Shown: positions 49,396-60,509 of the stretch, in pieces
Layout: every line of letters begins with the position of its first letter
Numbering within the stretch: position 1 is the first letter of the stretch
Assembly: GCF_000175195.1 (NCBI RefSeq)
Contig: NZ_ACQL01000100.1
Coordinates: 1 to 64,000 of the forward strand
Source of the DNA: Actinobacillus minor NM305
Lineage (GTDB): Bacteria; Pseudomonadota; Gammaproteobacteria; Enterobacterales; Pasteurellaceae
DNA: 64,000 bases
Direction of reading: 5' to 3'
Program-made: the position numbers and the translations under genes
The notes under the pieces: model-generated
What the model saw: only the letters and a program-made list of their open reading frames with translations
Told to the model about the DNA's origin: nothing
Database searches by the model: none

Positions 49396-50790
49396 TTAGC
49401 GTTTATATTTACCAGCCATTGCTTGATAAACTAAATTCTCATTCGTCAAAATTGTGTATTTTTGATTTAGAATCGAAAGTTGTGAATTTAGCTCAGTATT
49501 CATCGCACTTATCCATTCACGGAATTCTGAAACCCCTTGATTGTAGCGATTTTTATAGTATGCACTAATTTTCTTATCTTTTTCGTATGTTTGTTGTAAA
49601 AGACCTAAACTACTACGAGATTGCTTATACGCATAATAGTAGTTGTCAATTTCGTTTAACGCACTTGTAATAGTTTGTTCGTAATTCATACGAGCAGTCA
49701 TATAATCCGTTTCTGAAATTTTCACAGTGTTTTGTACACGATTCCAGTCAAGGAACGGTAAATCAAATGAGAATACGCCACTACCTACCGGATTATCGCC
49801 AATGTTCGCCGCTTTCGTTGCACTACTTGAAAGTGATGCGCCTAAAGTTAAAGTAGGAAACCAACTTTTCTCTGTTGCAGTTAATGTTTTAAATGCACTT
49901 TGTAAACGCTGTAGTCTTGCTGTCACATCAGGACGGTTTGCGATTGCAGAAACCGGAACATTCGTATCTACACCTTGCAATTTAACACTTAAAATGCTTG
50001 GGTAACGTGTTGCAATCGGTTGATTTGGTTTCAAATTAAGCAAATTACGCATTGTTTTTTCAGCTGTGTTTAAATTTGCGCGAAGAGCAACCACACTATT
50101 ACGCGCATTTAAAGTTGATTGTTGCGCTTGTTCAACTGCTAAGCTATCAATCGCACCAGCCGCCAATTTATTACGTAAAATTCGGCTGATTTCTTCGTAG
50201 TTCTTAATGGTTTTCTCTGTTACAGCAATCGCATCACGGTAGTAAGCAATCTGATAATAGGTTGCAACCACAGAGTTGATTAATGATAAACGTGTTGATT
50301 TTAAATCTTCAATGGTTGCTTTATGCTCCCATTCTGCAGCACTTGCCGTATCCGCTAAACGTTTCCATAAATCAATGGTATAACTTAAGTTAAAACTTGC
50401 TGTGTTACTGATCGTTGAAACACCTGTTGAAACATTATTAGACGTAGAACCTACGCCCTTTGAAGCCGATGTAGAACCTGAACCACTAAAAGTAGGCACT
50501 AAATTAGCACCCACAAGATTTGCATTGTAAAGCGCTTTATTGACAGCAATCGCACTTTTTGCAAGATCTAAGTTATTTTGGATCGCTTGATCAACTAATG
50601 CATTTAATTGTGCATCGTTGTAACCTCTCCACCATTGTTCATTGATGGAAAATTGTTTTGTCACATCTTCATATTGTTGATAAGTTTCTTTAGCTTGTTC
50701 TATTGTGCCATCTTGGCTCATATTGGTTGAAGAACATGCTGAAACAGCAAGTCCTAACACAACACTAAAGGCAATTTTTGAAAGTTTCAT
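49396..50790 (-). CDS. TolC-like outer-membrane efflux lipoprotein
   Basis: The 464-residue protein has a lipoprotein signal peptide ending VSAC (Cys near residue 19). It carries two outer membrane efflux (OEP) repeats, about residues 55-245 and 265-460, the pattern of the NodT/OprM branch of TolC-like channels. These trimers form the exit duct of RND or MFS pumps and sometimes of type I toxin secretion; the similar TdeA of A. actinomycetemcomitans serves both. No pump or adaptor gene is adjacent, so its partner cannot be named. It ends at the convergent terminator after the rnfH-like gene. Confidence 0.82.
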   Translation of the reverse strand: MKLSKIAFSVVLGLAVSACSSTNMSQDGTIEQAKETYQQYEDVTKQFSINEQWWRGYNDAQLNALVDQAIQNNLDLAKSAIAVNKALYNANLVGANLVPTFSGSGSTSASKGVGSTSNNVSTGVSTISNTASFNLSYTIDLWKRLADTASAAEWEHKATIEDLKSTRLSLINSVVATYYQIAYYRDAIAVTEKTIKNYEEISRILRNKLAAGAIDSLAVEQAQQSTLNARNSVVALRANLNTAEKTMRNLLNLKPNQPIATRYPSILSVKLQGVDTNVPVSAIANRPDVTARLQRLQSAFKTLTATEKSWFPTLTLGASLSSSATKAANIGDNPVGSGVFSFDLPFLDWNRVQNTVKISETDYMTARMNYEQTITSALNEIDNYYYAYKQSRSSLGLLQQTYEKDKKISAYYKNRYNQGVSEFREWISAMNTELNSQLSILNQKYTILTNENLVYQAMAGKYKR

Positions 50791-50810
50791 CTGTTTTTCT
50801 TTCCTAAAAT

Positions 50811-51434
50811 TTACTGATTTAATAATTTCGTGATTAACTCTTTATGACGGAGTGTTTGAGCATCCAATTTTAAACGTTCGGCTGTTAAAATGGATTTTAG
50901 TTCACTTAAAGCGGTTTGGAAATCATCATTAACAATCACATAATCAAATTCATTGTAATGGCTCATTTCAGACTCCGCTTCTGCCATTCGTTTAGCAATT
51001 GTTTCGGCAGAATCCTGACCTCGCCCAATTAAGCGTCTTTCCAACTCTTCTCGAGAAGGGGGTAAAATAAAGATTGTTTTCACATTAGGCACTTTTTCAC
51101 GGATTTGTCTTGCACCTTGCCAATCAATATCCAAGAAAACATCAATGCCCTGCTCTAATGAGCGTTCGATCATCGGTAAGGAAGTCCCATAGTAATTACC
51201 AAAAACTTCCGCCCATTCTAAAAAATGACCTTTTTCAATCAATGCTTCAAATTCAGCATGATTCGTAAAGTAGTAATGAACGCCCTCTTCTTCGGCTGGG
51301 CGAGGGTTTCTTGTTGTATGTGAAATAGAAAGTTGAACTTCACTACGAGGCAAATCTGCTAATAATGCATTGATTAACGAAGATTTTCCAGCACCACTTG
51401 GTGCGGAAAGAATATAAAGATTACCTAAACTCAC
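50811..51434 (-). CDS. gmk: Guanylate kinase
   Basis: Gmk phosphorylates GMP to GDP. The 207-residue protein matches the family length. Its P-loop lies near residue 8 ([16 protein letters not shown]), the GMP-binding stretch [19 protein letters not shown] near residue 39 and the [12 protein letters not shown] block near residue 103. It is monocistronic or in a run with the genes either side on the same strand. rpoZ and spoT, which follow gmk in E. coli, are not here. Confidence 0.97.
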   Translation of the reverse strand: MSLGNLYILSAPSGAGKSSLINALLADLPRSEVQLSISHTTRNPRPAEEEGVHYYFTNHAEFEALIEKGHFLEWAEVFGNYYGTSLPMIERSLEQGIDVFLDIDWQGARQIREKVPNVKTIFILPPSREELERRLIGRGQDSAETIAKRMAEAESEMSHYNEFDYVIVNDDFQTALSELKSILTAERLKLDAQTLRHKELITKLLNQ

Positions 51435-51507
51435 GATAAACCATCCTTTTTTACATCATAAAATGGAAAAATGGGTAACGAAATTACTTCATTACCCATT
51501 CTCTGAA

Positions 51508-51987
51508 TTATCTTTTCGCAATAGGTGGAACAAATACGATACCTAAATCCCATGGTTGTTCAATCCATGTTTCTTGAGGAATATCAATTACGTAATCATC
51601 CACTAATGGCGCACCAGCCGGTTTTGCAAATACGGTAACAAATTTCGCATTTGGATACATTCTACGAATCTCACGTGCCGTATTACCTGTATCGACAAGG
51701 TCATCTACCACGATAAAACCTTCGCCACCATTAGCCACATCAGCCGCGTGTAATACATTTAATTCACCTTGAGAATCGTGATCATAACTTGCGATACACA
51801 CTGTTTCAACGTGACGAATACCTAATTCACGCGCTAATACCGCTGCAGGGAATAAACCACCGCGGCTTACCGCAATAATGCCTTTCCATTGTGATGCAGG
51901 TAATAAACATTCTGCTAATTTGCGGGCGTGCATATGGAACATATCCCACGTTACCACATATTTTTCATTTGTGTATTTTTCGCTCAT
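51508..51987 (-). CDS. gpt: Xanthine-guanine phosphoribosyltransferase
   Basis: Gpt salvages guanine, xanthine and to a lesser degree hypoxanthine with PRPP. The 159-residue protein starts [20 protein letters not shown], and has the PRPP-binding motif [16 protein letters not shown] near residue 84 and the substrate-end stretch [15 protein letters not shown]. These match the E. coli enzyme of similar length (152). No other phosphoribosyltransferase is close by apart from pyrE. It lies 73 bp upstream of gmk on the same strand; both act on guanine nucleotides. Confidence 0.95.
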   Translation of the reverse strand: MSEKYTNEKYVVTWDMFHMHARKLAECLLPASQWKGIIAVSRGGLFPAAVLARELGIRHVETVCIASYDHDSQGELNVLHAADVANGGEGFIVVDDLVDTGNTAREIRRMYPNAKFVTVFAKPAGAPLVDDYVIDIPQETWIEQPWDLGIVFVPPIAKR

Positions 51988-52176
51988 AATTTAATCCTAA
52001 GAATATAAAAAAATCGGCGAACTAAATCCACCGAATAAAAAAATTGCACTATTCTAACCTAAAAATTACTTTCGTGCTATTATTTCACTCAATTCTTATT
52101 ACAAGCGGTAATCTTCCGTTCAAATTTTGCAAAAAAGGACAAAAAAGAAACCGCTTTCCATTATTTCGAGGTTGAT

Positions 52177-53625
52177 ATGTCAGACATTTCTACGCTAACT
52201 CCTACATCATTATGGCAATGGTTTGATAAAATTTGTGCCATTCCTCATCCATCCTATCACGAAGAGGCACTAGCCAACTTCATTACAGATTGGGCTAAAA
52301 GCAAGTCTTTTTTTGTAGAACGTGATGAAGCCGGTAATATTTTAATTCGTAAGCCGGCTACTCAAGGCATGGAACATCGCCAAACTATTGCCTTACAAGC
52401 TCACTTAGATATGGTTCCACAAGCGAATGCCGGTACTCAACATGATTTTACTCAAGACCCTATTCAACCTTATATTGATGGCGACTGGGTTAAAGCAAAA
52501 GGCACAACATTAGGAGCCGATAATGGGATTGGCTTAGCCTCTTGTCTTGCAGTTTTAGATGCTGAAGATTTGGCTCACCCTGAAATTGAAGTCCTTTTAA
52601 CCATGAGTGAAGAAGTGGGAATGGAAGGAGCCATCGGCTTACGCCCAAATTGGCTCACAGCACCTATTATGATCAATACAGATACCGAAGATAATGGCGA
52701 AATTTATATTGGCTGTGCCGGGGGAGAAAATGTAAATGTAGAACTCCCTCTAGAGTATGTTTCAAATCCATTTAATCAAGCATTCAAAGTGACGTTAAAA
52801 GGATTACAGGGCGGCCATTCTGGCTGTGATATTCACACTAACCGAGTCAATGCAATTAAATTGCTTGCCCGTATTTTAGCGGAGACTTTACAAAATAACC
52901 CATTCCAACTTGCGGAAATAGCCGGTGGATCGGTACGCAATGCCATTCCTCGTGAAGCTTACGCGGTCATTGTTGCAAAAGATCTTGAAAAATTAACCGC
53001 TTACTTTGAACAATTAGGGAAGCAGTTAAAAGCAGAACTTAAATTCGCTGAACCCAATTTAACATTATTAGTGGAGACAACAGAAAATCCGACACAAATT
53101 TTTGATATTGCTTCAACTGAAAAAAGTCTTCATTTCTTAAATGTGTTACCTAACGGCATTATTCGTAACAGTGATACGATTAAAAATGTGGTCGAAACCT
53201 CATTAAGTATTGGCGTGTTAGAAACCAAAAATACTCAATTAGTCAGCACGATTTTATCTCGCTCTCTCATTGAAGGCGGTAAAGCAGAAGTACGAGCAAA
53301 AATTAATTCACTGGCTAAATTGGTTGGTGCAAAAGCAGAATTTTCAGGCAACTACCCAGGCTGGGAACCCGATGCTCATTCAGCGATTACTCAAATTACA
53401 AAAGAAGTTTATGACCAGATTTTAGGTTATGAAGCCCAAATAAAAGTGATTCATGCAGGACTCGAGTGCGGTTTAATCAAGAAAGTTTATCCACATATGG
53501 ACTTAGTCTCGATTGGTCCAACCATTCGTAACGCTCATTCTCCGGATGAAAAAGTACACATTCCAGCCGTACAAATTTATTGGGAACTTTTAACACAATT
53601 ATTGTCAAAAGCTCCGCTTAAGTAA
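52177..53625 (+). CDS. pepD: Aminoacyl-histidine dipeptidase (peptidase D)
   Basis: PepD hydrolyses Xaa-His and other dipeptides in the cytosol; it is an M20 two-zinc peptidase. The 482-residue length is standard. Metal-ligand motifs are [10 protein letters not shown] near residue 74, [15 protein letters not shown] near residue 109 and [15 protein letters not shown] near residue 140, with the His/Asp/Glu ligands intact. [15 protein letters not shown] near residue 210 marks the lid domain. A uptake core lies just upstream at 52101. It is divergent from gpt. Confidence 0.96.
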   Translation: MSDISTLTPTSLWQWFDKICAIPHPSYHEEALANFITDWAKSKSFFVERDEAGNILIRKPATQGMEHRQTIALQAHLDMVPQANAGTQHDFTQDPIQPYIDGDWVKAKGTTLGADNGIGLASCLAVLDAEDLAHPEIEVLLTMSEEVGMEGAIGLRPNWLTAPIMINTDTEDNGEIYIGCAGGENVNVELPLEYVSNPFNQAFKVTLKGLQGGHSGCDIHTNRVNAIKLLARILAETLQNNPFQLAEIAGGSVRNAIPREAYAVIVAKDLEKLTAYFEQLGKQLKAELKFAEPNLTLLVETTENPTQIFDIASTEKSLHFLNVLPNGIIRNSDTIKNVVETSLSIGVLETKNTQLVSTILSRSLIEGGKAEVRAKINSLAKLVGAKAEFSGNYPGWEPDAHSAITQITKEVYDQILGYEAQIKVIHAGLECGLIKKVYPHMDLVSIGPTIRNAHSPDEKVHIPAVQIYWELLTQLLSKAPLK

Positions 53626-53717
53626 TTGTAATACTTTGTAATTTTTCTCGCGTCCAAGGGGCGAATTTAATAGAATTTGCCCGATTTATTTTTAACCAAC
53701 CTTAATAGGATTTTAGA

Positions 53718-54302
53718 ATGAAAAAGATTTTAGGCATTTTATTGATTGCAGTTATTGCACTTGGCGGTTATTCATTAACCAAATATAACGATTTAATGCG
53801 TGCAGAAGAAGATATTAACTCTGTTTGGGGTAATGTCGAGTCGGCTTATCAACGCCGCGCGGATTTAATTCCTAACTTAGTGAACACTGTAAAAGGTCAA
53901 GCGAATTTTGAAAAAGAAACGTTAACGGCAGTGATTGATGCACGAGCGAAAGCAACGGCGATTACTCTCGATCCGAAAACCGCTACCGAAGAAGATATGG
54001 CAAAGTTCCAAGAAGCACAACAAGGTGTAAATTCTTCGCTCTCTCGTTTATTAGTTTCTGTGGAAAAATATCCTGAATTAAAAGCGCACGAAGCGTTCTT
54101 AAACTTACAAGCACAATTAGAAGGAACTGAAAATCGTATCAATACTGAACGTAATAACTTTAATGCAGCAGTAAAAGAATACAATAAACAAGTGCGTGAA
54201 ATGCCGACTAAAATTGCCGCAATGATTATGGGCTTTAAAGCGAAACCGCAATTTAAAGCTGAAGCTGGAGCAGAAAAAGCACCAACCGTAAATTTTAACT
54301 AA
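53718..54302 (+). CDS. LemA family protein
   Basis: LemA proteins are small membrane-anchored, mostly helical proteins of unknown function. The 194-residue product has one N-terminal membrane helix (about residues 4-20, KILGILLIAVIALGGYSL) and the family core NSVWGNVESAYQRRADLIPNL split here only by position: AYQRRADLIPNLVNTVKG lies near residue 44. The EGTENRINTERNNFN stretch lies near residue 137. The next two genes encode TPM-domain proteins, the commonest genomic partners of LemA, so the three are probably one operon. Confidence 0.9.
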   Translation: MKKILGILLIAVIALGGYSLTKYNDLMRAEEDINSVWGNVESAYQRRADLIPNLVNTVKGQANFEKETLTAVIDARAKATAITLDPKTATEEDMAKFQEAQQGVNSSLSRLLVSVEKYPELKAHEAFLNLQAQLEGTENRINTERNNFNAAVKEYNKQVREMPTKIAAMIMGFKAKPQFKAEAGAEKAPTVNFN

Positions 54303-54352
54303 TTAAAGCTGGGGAGAGTTTGCTCTCTCCGCTTTTTCATCGAGATTTGCGT

Positions 54353-54802
54353 ATGAAAATTTTTCCTTTTTTTTCAAAAAAATTGCCTGTCGATACCACT
54401 CAAATCGAACAGGCAATTTCACATTTAGAACAGCGAACATCTGCGGAACTACGAGTGGTCGTTGAACGAAAAAATAAATCAGGTTTAAATGCCGTTAAAC
54501 GAGCGGAACAACTGTTTGATGAATTAAACATGCGTGAAACGGTTGAACGAAATGGCGTATTGATCTATCTCTCTTTTGTTCCACACCATTTAGCGATTAT
54601 TGGCGATAAAGGTATTCATGAGAAAGTCGGTCAAATTTTTTGGCAGTCCGTCTATGATGCAATAAAAATAGCCTGCCAGCATAATGAATACACGAAAGGT
54701 ATTTGCGAAGGCATTAAACAAGTTGAAGCACAATTGGCTATCCATTTTCCTCGTAAAACCGATGATATTGATGAGCTCCCAAATGAGGTTGTGATCAAAT
54801 GA
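54353..54802 (+). CDS. TPM-domain protein, short form
   Basis: The 149-residue product has the TPM fold of the TLP18.3/Psb32/MOLO-1 family, seen in HLEQRTSAELRVVVERK near residue 25 and in the LIYLSFVPHHLAIIGDKGI stretch near residue 69. No signal peptide or membrane helix is found, so it is probably cytosolic. The ATG at 54353 is preferred; the ATG at 54320 sits in the spacer after lemA and adds eleven unlike residues. It overlaps the next TPM gene by four bases (ATGA). The function of the LemA-TPM cluster is unknown. Confidence 0.82.
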   Translation: MKIFPFFSKKLPVDTTQIEQAISHLEQRTSAELRVVVERKNKSGLNAVKRAEQLFDELNMRETVERNGVLIYLSFVPHHLAIIGDKGIHEKVGQIFWQSVYDAIKIACQHNEYTKGICEGIKQVEAQLAIHFPRKTDDIDELPNEVVIK

Positions 54803-55590
54803 TAAGTAAAATCACACAGTTATTTAACCGCTTGTTTATCGTGTTATTCGCATTTATGAGTATCAATGCACTTGCTGCGGATAAATACCCTGCCGCGCCA
54901 AATCCATTTTATTATGTAACTGATTACACTAAAACATTAACACAGCAAGAATGGCGAACGCTAGAAGATGCTTTAATTGCAAATCGAGCCAAAACCAGCT
55001 CACAAATCATTGTTGCCATTATTCCTTCTACGGAAGGCGAAGCCATTGCCAGCTATGCAACCAACCTATTTAATAAATGGGGCATAGGTCGAACCAAAAA
55101 TAATGAAAATAATGGCGTTCTCTTATTGATTGCGAAAAATGATCGAAAACTGTTTATCGCAACGGGAAGAGGTATTGAAGGCGCATTACCTGATGCCATT
55201 GCTTCAAGCATTATTCGTAACAACATTACGCCTTATTTTAAACAGGATCGCTATGCTGAAGGGATTGCAAGCGGACTTTCCGCGATTATGGCAGCAATAA
55301 ACGGAGAGTATGCAGCCTACGATAGCTACGGCGAGAATGAAACCGAAGCCTTTGAAGATATTGATGGGTTACTCTTCTTCCTAGTGATGGGTATTGTCAT
55401 CTTCTTAATTTTCCGCCCTCGAGGGAGTGATCGCTATATCAGTCCAAGTGCGGCGGAACAACTAGGTCGTGTTATTATCAATTCTCGCCGAAATGGTGGT
55501 TTTGGTGGCGGATTCGGCGGTAGCCGAGGCAGTGGCGATAGTTTCGGAGGAGGCTCTTCCGGTGGCGGTGGTGCCGGTGGTAGCTGGTAA
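54799..55590 (+). CDS. TPM-domain membrane protein, YgcG-like
   Basis: The 263-residue protein has an N-terminal signal peptide (about residues 1-27, ending ALAA) and an extracytoplasmic TPM domain (about 40-170, with SQIIVAIIPSTEGEAIASYA and KLFIATGRGIEGALPD). Then comes one membrane helix (about 190-208) and a Gly/Ser-rich tail from about residue 230 to the end (repeats of GGGFGG and SSGGGG). This is the YgcG arrangement. Translation is coupled to the preceding gene through an ATGA overlap. Together with LemA it may form a membrane complex. Confidence 0.88.
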   Translation: MISKITQLFNRLFIVLFAFMSINALAADKYPAAPNPFYYVTDYTKTLTQQEWRTLEDALIANRAKTSSQIIVAIIPSTEGEAIASYATNLFNKWGIGRTKNNENNGVLLLIAKNDRKLFIATGRGIEGALPDAIASSIIRNNITPYFKQDRYAEGIASGLSAIMAAINGEYAAYDSYGENETEAFEDIDGLLFFLVMGIVIFLIFRPRGSDRYISPSAAEQLGRVIINSRRNGGFGGGFGGSRGSGDSFGGGSSGGGGAGGSW

Positions 55591-55599
55591 CATTCTATG

Positions 55600-55700
55600 T
55601 ATTAACCCTTACCCCTTGTGGGAGAGGGAAAGATTTGGTTTCGTTTAGAAGCAAAATCAGGGAGAGAGGCAACATTGCATCTCAATATAATGCCTCTCCC
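55600..55700. repeat. Extragenic repeat-like stretch downstream of the TPM operon
   Basis: The stretch begins with CCCTTACCCCTTGTGGGAGAGGG (55602 on, an imperfect inverted repeat) and includes GAGAGGCA (55664-55671) pairing with TGCCTCTC (55691-55698). Its G/C-rich mirror-like segments stand out against the AT-rich surroundings and look like a dispersed element. No gene is seen between 55591 and 55835. Confidence 0.45.
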
Positions 55701-55835
55701 CATTCTCATATTTTTCACAATTCCTTGCGTTTTATCATTTTTTTCAGAAATTAAATAAATTCTGTATTGCTATTTTCACTCGAATTAGGTATATCTCTAC
55801 ACAGTTTAAATTTAATCTTTTTATAGGAAAATGCC

Positions 55836-58475
55836 ATGAATCAGCAACACTCTGCTCTTCGTCAAAATATTCATATGCTTGGCGATTTTTTAGGAGAAAC
55901 CATTAAAGAAACTCAAGGAAATGAGATCTTAGAACTGATTGAGAGTATCCGAATTCTCTCGAAAAAATCACGTGCAGGCGATGCACAAGCTCGTGAACAG
56001 CTATTAAATAAATTAGCTAACATTTCCACTGAAAATGTATTACCGGTTGCACGTGCATTTAGCCAATTCTTAAATCTAACCAACATTGCAGAACAATATC
56101 AGACAATTTCCCGCCATGATTATGATGAAACATTGGGAAATCGCTCATTAGGCGCATTATTTGCTCGCTTAAAAGCACAAAACACGCCGGTTGAAACGGT
56201 TATCCAAACCATTAACAAACTTCTGATTGAGTTAGTTTTAACCGCTCACCCAACTGAGGTAACTCGCCGTTCATTAGTGCATAAACACGTTGAAATCAAT
56301 AAATGTTTAGAAAAATTAGAACATGATGATTTAACGCCACCGGAAACTTACCGTATTCAACGCCGTTTAATGCAACTTATTGCATTAGCTTGGCACACAA
56401 ATGAAATTCGTGTAGCTCGTCCAACACCGATTGATGAAGCAAAATGGGGAATCGCAATTATTGAAAATAGCCTTTGGAAAGCGGTTCCAGATTTTTGCCG
56501 TGAAATTAACTTCCAATTAGAAAAACATTTTGGCGTGCAATATAACGTAGAACTAGCTCCTGTTCGTCTTTCTTCTTGGATGGGTGGTGACCGAGATGGT
56601 AACCCTTTTGTAACGGCTGAAGTTACCCGTAAAGTGCTATGGATGAACCGTTGGAAAGCAGCAGATCTTTTCCTTAAAGACATTAGCGATTTAGCTGAAG
56701 AACTCTCTATTACCCAATGTACACCGGAATACCGTGCGAAATATGGCGATCATGTTGAACCTTATCGTACGGTAGTTAAAGGGTTAAGAAGCAAACTCCA
56801 AAAAACATTGGCTTATTTTGGCGAGTTACTCGAAGGCAAACAAATTACCATTGAACAAAGTGAAATTATCAGCAACGATAATGAACTTTGGGAACCGCTC
56901 TTTGATAGCTATAAATCACTTCACGCTTGTGGTATGCGTATTATCGCTAATGGTGGTTTATTAGATTGTTTACGCCGTATTCGTTGCTTTGGATTAAGTC
57001 TATCTCGTTTAGATATTCGCCAAGAAAGTACTCGCCACGAAATGGCGATTGCGGAAATTACTCGCTATATCGGTTTAGGGGATTACTCTCACTGGACTGA
57101 AGATGATAAACAAGCGTTCTTAGTTCGTGAATTAAGCTCACGCCGTCCACTTATCCCGACAAACTGGACGCCAAGCGCAGAAACACAAGAGATTTTAGAT
57201 ACCTGTAAAGTGATTGCAGAACAACCTGAAGGGGTTATCTCGGCTTATGTCATCTCTATGGCTCGTGAAGCCTCTGATGTATTAGCAGTACATTTACTAC
57301 TCAAAGAAGCTGGCTGTAAATATACTATTCCGGTTGCTCCTCTCTTTGAAACGCTTGATGACTTAGATCACAGTGAAAAAGTGATGACCGATTTATTTAA
57401 TATCGGTTGGTATCGTGGTGTAATTAACAACTATCAAATGGTAATGATCGGCTACTCAGACTCTGCGAAAGATGCCGGTATGCTTGCTGCCTCTTGGGCG
57501 CAATACCGCTCACAAGAAGCATTAGTAAACTTAGCCGAAAAATATAATATTGAACTCGTGTTATTCCACGGTCGTGGTGGTACTGTTGGGCGTGGTGGCG
57601 CACCGGCTCACGCAGCATTACTTTCTCAACCGCCTCGCTCGCTCAAATCGGGCTTACGTGTAACGGAACAAGGGGAAATGATCCGCTTTAAATTAGGTTT
57701 ACCTGCAGTAGCGGTGGATACCTTCAACTTATACGCAAGTGCGATTTTAGAAGCGAATTTATTACCACCACCTGAGCCAAAACAAAGCTGGCGTGATGTG
57801 ATGGATAAAGGTGCTGAAATTTCTTGTGAGATTTATCGTGGCGTTGTTCGAGGCGAACCGGATTTTGTGCCTTACTTCCGAGCAGCCACTCCGGAGCAAG
57901 AATTAGCAAAATTACCACTTGGTTCACGCCCTGCTAAACGTAATCCAAACGGCGGAGTGGAAAGTTTACGTGCAATTCCTTGGATCTTCGCTTGGATGCA
58001 AAACCGCTTAATGTTACCGGCTTGGTTAGGTGCAGGTGCAGCGCTTCGTCAATTGATTGAGCAAGGTAGCGAAGCAACCTTAAAAGAGATGAGCAAAGAA
58101 TGGCCATTCTTTTCAACCCGTGTCGGTATGTTAGAAATGGTATTCTCTAAAGCCGATCTCAATTTAGCTGAATACTATGACCAACGCTTAGTTGCACCAG
58201 AACTCCATCGTTTAGGTAAAGCGCTACGTAAACAATTAAGTGAAGATATTAATACGATCCTCGCTCTTTCACACGATGGACAGTTAATGGGCGATTTACC
58301 TTGGATTGCTGACTCTATTGCGTTACGTAATGTTTATACCGATCCACTTAACTTGCTTCAAGTGGAATTACTGGCTCGCTTACGTGCACAAGGCGAAACC
58401 CCGGATCCTCAACTAGAACAGGCACTGATGATTACCATTGCAGGTATTGCTGCAGGTATGCGTAATACGGGCTAA
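55836..58475 (+). CDS. ppc: Phosphoenolpyruvate carboxylase
   Basis: Ppc carboxylates phosphoenolpyruvate with bicarbonate to oxaloacetate, the main C4-forming step in succinate fermentation. The 879-residue length equals the family norm. The catalytic histidine region [17 protein letters not shown] is near residue 134. The glycine-rich active-site loop [19 protein letters not shown] is near residue 575, and the C-terminal ends MRNTG as required. Allosteric-site residues cannot be assessed reliably. The gene is followed by the hairpin at 58497 and then lptC. Confidence 0.97.
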   Translation: MNQQHSALRQNIHMLGDFLGETIKETQGNEILELIESIRILSKKSRAGDAQAREQLLNKLANISTENVLPVARAFSQFLNLTNIAEQYQTISRHDYDETLGNRSLGALFARLKAQNTPVETVIQTINKLLIELVLTAHPTEVTRRSLVHKHVEINKCLEKLEHDDLTPPETYRIQRRLMQLIALAWHTNEIRVARPTPIDEAKWGIAIIENSLWKAVPDFCREINFQLEKHFGVQYNVELAPVRLSSWMGGDRDGNPFVTAEVTRKVLWMNRWKAADLFLKDISDLAEELSITQCTPEYRAKYGDHVEPYRTVVKGLRSKLQKTLAYFGELLEGKQITIEQSEIISNDNELWEPLFDSYKSLHACGMRIIANGGLLDCLRRIRCFGLSLSRLDIRQESTRHEMAIAEITRYIGLGDYSHWTEDDKQAFLVRELSSRRPLIPTNWTPSAETQEILDTCKVIAEQPEGVISAYVISMAREASDVLAVHLLLKEAGCKYTIPVAPLFETLDDLDHSEKVMTDLFNIGWYRGVINNYQMVMIGYSDSAKDAGMLAASWAQYRSQEALVNLAEKYNIELVLFHGRGGTVGRGGAPAHAALLSQPPRSLKSGLRVTEQGEMIRFKLGLPAVAVDTFNLYASAILEANLLPPPEPKQSWRDVMDKGAEISCEIYRGVVRGEPDFVPYFRAATPEQELAKLPLGSRPAKRNPNGGVESLRAIPWIFAWMQNRLMLPAWLGAGAALRQLIEQGSEATLKEMSKEWPFFSTRVGMLEMVFSKADLNLAEYYDQRLVAPELHRLGKALRKQLSEDINTILALSHDGQLMGDLPWIADSIALRNVYTDPLNLLQVELLARLRAQGETPDPQLEQALMITIAGIAAGMRNTG

Positions 58476-58496
58476 TTGTAAAAAATAGGGAAAATT

Positions 58497-58533
58497 AAAC
58501 CGCTTGCGTAGCAAAATGCTGTACAAGCGGTTT
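58497..58533. terminator. Uptake-signal terminator after ppc
   Basis: AAACCGCTTG (58497-58506) is perfectly complementary to CAAGCGGTTT (58524-58533), with further pairing AGCA/TGCT inside, followed by a T-run. The right arm contains the ACAAGCGGT core (58523-58531). Confidence 0.8.
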
Positions 58534-58632
58534 TTTTCTATCAAAATTTTACACATCAAAATGAACTAACCTACTCAATCCCTATCAAAACTGTGATATG
58601 ATTATGAATTGGTTTTATAGGTAACTTTTTAT

Positions 58633-59253
58633 ATGAACTTTCGTTTAAATTTTATCTTACTATTCATTGCTGCCGTACTCGGAGGTTGGTATATCAGCCA
58701 ACAAGAACCTGAAAATGCAGAATTGGGTCAGCTGATTAAAAAGAATGGAACACCCGATTATACCGGAGATAGAATGTCTACTTCCGTATTTGATATCCAA
58801 GGTAAGCCTCAATACTATGCTGAAGCTGATGAGATCAAGCATTATGAAAATAGTGAGAGAACAGAATTCTTTAATCCTTTTGTCAATTTATTTGATAAAG
58901 TGACCGCTTTAAAACAATGGAAGTTAAGTGCGGATCATGCAGAAATTACTAAAGAAAAAATACTCAATTTAGTCGGTAACGTTAAACTTCAAGCTTTAGA
59001 TCCAACATCACGTTTGCAAAAAATTGAAACCGATAAACTGACGATAGATTTAAATACTCAAGATATCTCTACAGAAAGTGTTGTGAAATCGACAGGTTTA
59101 GGATTTACCACAACAGGTACCGGTCTTAAAGGTAACCTCAAGCAACAAGTCGCTACATTACTGAAAGATGTCAAAAGCTATATTGAGCCTACGGTTATCA
59201 AAGAAACAAACGAACAAAATAAAACAGATTCAACCTCAAAGGATATTCAATGA
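58633..59253 (+). CDS. lptC: LPS export protein LptC
   Basis: LptC is a bitopic inner-membrane protein that receives lipopolysaccharide from LptBFG and hands it to LptA. The 206-residue product has an N-terminal helix (about residues 5-24, LNFILLFIAAVLGGWYIS) and a periplasmic beta-jellyroll domain with the family stretch QGKPQYYAEADEIKHYENS near residue 55. Its stop codon overlaps lptA (ATGA). In enterics kdsC lies just upstream; here the upstream gene is ppc. It has a longer C-terminal tail, rich in polar residues, than E. coli LptC (191). Confidence 0.93.
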   Translation: MNFRLNFILLFIAAVLGGWYISQQEPENAELGQLIKKNGTPDYTGDRMSTSVFDIQGKPQYYAEADEIKHYENSERTEFFNPFVNLFDKVTALKQWKLSADHAEITKEKILNLVGNVKLQALDPTSRLQKIETDKLTIDLNTQDISTESVVKSTGLGFTTTGTGLKGNLKQQVATLLKDVKSYIEPTVIKETNEQNKTDSTSKDIQ

Positions 59254-59756
59254 AATTAATCATTAAATCTGCGATTTTAACTACTTTACTCGGCGTTAGC
59301 CTCTCTGCTCACGCACTAAAAAGTGATACAGACCAACCGATCAACATTGATTCAGGTAGTCAATCTCTTGATATGAACACAAATACCGTGACTTTCAGTG
59401 ATGGTGTTGTGATTACACAGGGATCAATTAAAGTCAATGCGAGCAAAGTTACGATTGTTCGCCAAGAAGGTAAAAAAGAAACGATTGATGCTACTGGTGC
59501 GCCTGTGACATTCCAACAAACCTTAGATGATGGAAAGCCTGTAAATGGCAAAGGAAACAGTGTGCATTATGATCTCAATAGTGAATTTTTAACGCTTATT
59601 GGCAATGCTGAATTAAAACAATTAGATAGCTATATTAAAGCTGAACGCATTACTTATGATGTTAAAAAACAGCAACTTAAAGCAACGAGTGGTGGTAAAT
59701 CACGCGTTAAAACGGTATTAATTCCAAATCAATTAAACGATAAAAAGAAAAAATAG
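59250..59756 (+). CDS. lptA: LPS export protein LptA
   Basis: LptA forms the periplasmic filament that bridges the inner- and outer-membrane LPS machines. The 168-residue protein has a signal peptide (about residues 1-23, ending SAHA) and an OstA-like beta-jellyroll, with the repeats of QPINIDSGSQSLDMNTNTVT near residue 29 and HYDLNSEFLTLIGNAELKQ near residue 107. The C-terminus is very basic (NDKKKK). Overlap with lptC and a 7-bp gap to lptB make one operon. Confidence 0.94.
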   Translation: MKLIIKSAILTTLLGVSLSAHALKSDTDQPINIDSGSQSLDMNTNTVTFSDGVVITQGSIKVNASKVTIVRQEGKKETIDATGAPVTFQQTLDDGKPVNGKGNSVHYDLNSEFLTLIGNAELKQLDSYIKAERITYDVKKQQLKATSGGKSRVKTVLIPNQLNDKKKK

Positions 59757-59763
59757 GTAACGC

Positions 59764-60489
59764 ATGGCAACTCTCTACGCAGAACATTTAGCAAAAAGCT
59801 ACAAAAATCGTAAAGTAGTTAAAGATGTAAGCTTGCATGTAAAAACCGGAGAAATTGTTGGTTTACTCGGCCCAAATGGTGCAGGTAAAACAACAACATT
59901 CTATATGGTTGTCGGATTAGTTCGACATGATAACGGCACTATTCGTATTGATAATGAAGATATCAGTGTATTACCTATGCATGATCGTGCAAAACAAGGC
60001 ATTGGTTATCTACCACAAGAAGCATCGATTTTCAGACGATTAAGCGTTTATGATAATCTAATGGCTGTACTTCAAGTACGAAAAGATCTGAATGATAAAG
60101 AACGTAAAGCGCGCGCAGACGAACTGATTGCAGAATTTCATATTGAGCATATTCGTGATAGTTTAGGGCAATCGCTTTCCGGCGGTGAGCGCCGCCGTGT
60201 TGAAATTGCACGCGCTTTAGCGGCTAATCCACAATTTATTTTATTGGATGAACCATTTGCCGGTGTAGATCCTATTTCTGTTATTGATATCAAGAAAATC
60301 ATTGTTAATCTAAAAGAACGTGGTTTAGGTGTGTTAATTACTGATCATAACGTACGTGAAACTTTAGATGTTTGTGAACGCGCATATATTGTTGGTAGTG
60401 GCGAAATGATTGCAACAGGTACGCCTTCTGAAGTGCTAAATAATCCTAAAGTAAAAGAAGTGTACTTAGGTGAGCAGTTTAAACTCTAA
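59764..60489 (+). CDS. lptB: LPS export ABC transporter ATP-binding protein LptB
   Basis: LptB is the cytoplasmic ATPase of the LptB2FG complex that extracts LPS from the inner membrane. The 241-residue length is exact for the family. The P-loop [15 protein letters not shown] lies near residue 35, the signature [17 protein letters not shown] near residue 138 and Walker [14 protein letters not shown] near residue 158, with the Q-loop [18 protein letters not shown] near residue 80. lptF and lptG are not in the window, as in most genomes. It follows lptA and precedes ptsN by 20 bp. Confidence 0.97.
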   Translation: MATLYAEHLAKSYKNRKVVKDVSLHVKTGEIVGLLGPNGAGKTTTFYMVVGLVRHDNGTIRIDNEDISVLPMHDRAKQGIGYLPQEASIFRRLSVYDNLMAVLQVRKDLNDKERKARADELIAEFHIEHIRDSLGQSLSGGERRRVEIARALAANPQFILLDEPFAGVDPISVIDIKKIIVNLKERGLGVLITDHNVRETLDVCERAYIVGSGEMIATGTPSEVLNNPKVKEVYLGEQFKL

Positions 60490-60509
60490 GCTATGTTGAG
60501 AGAAATATC

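Noticed and set aside
54320..54352. Upstream ATG for the short TPM protein
   Set aside because: It lies in the hairpin-like spacer after lemA and adds residues unlike the family.
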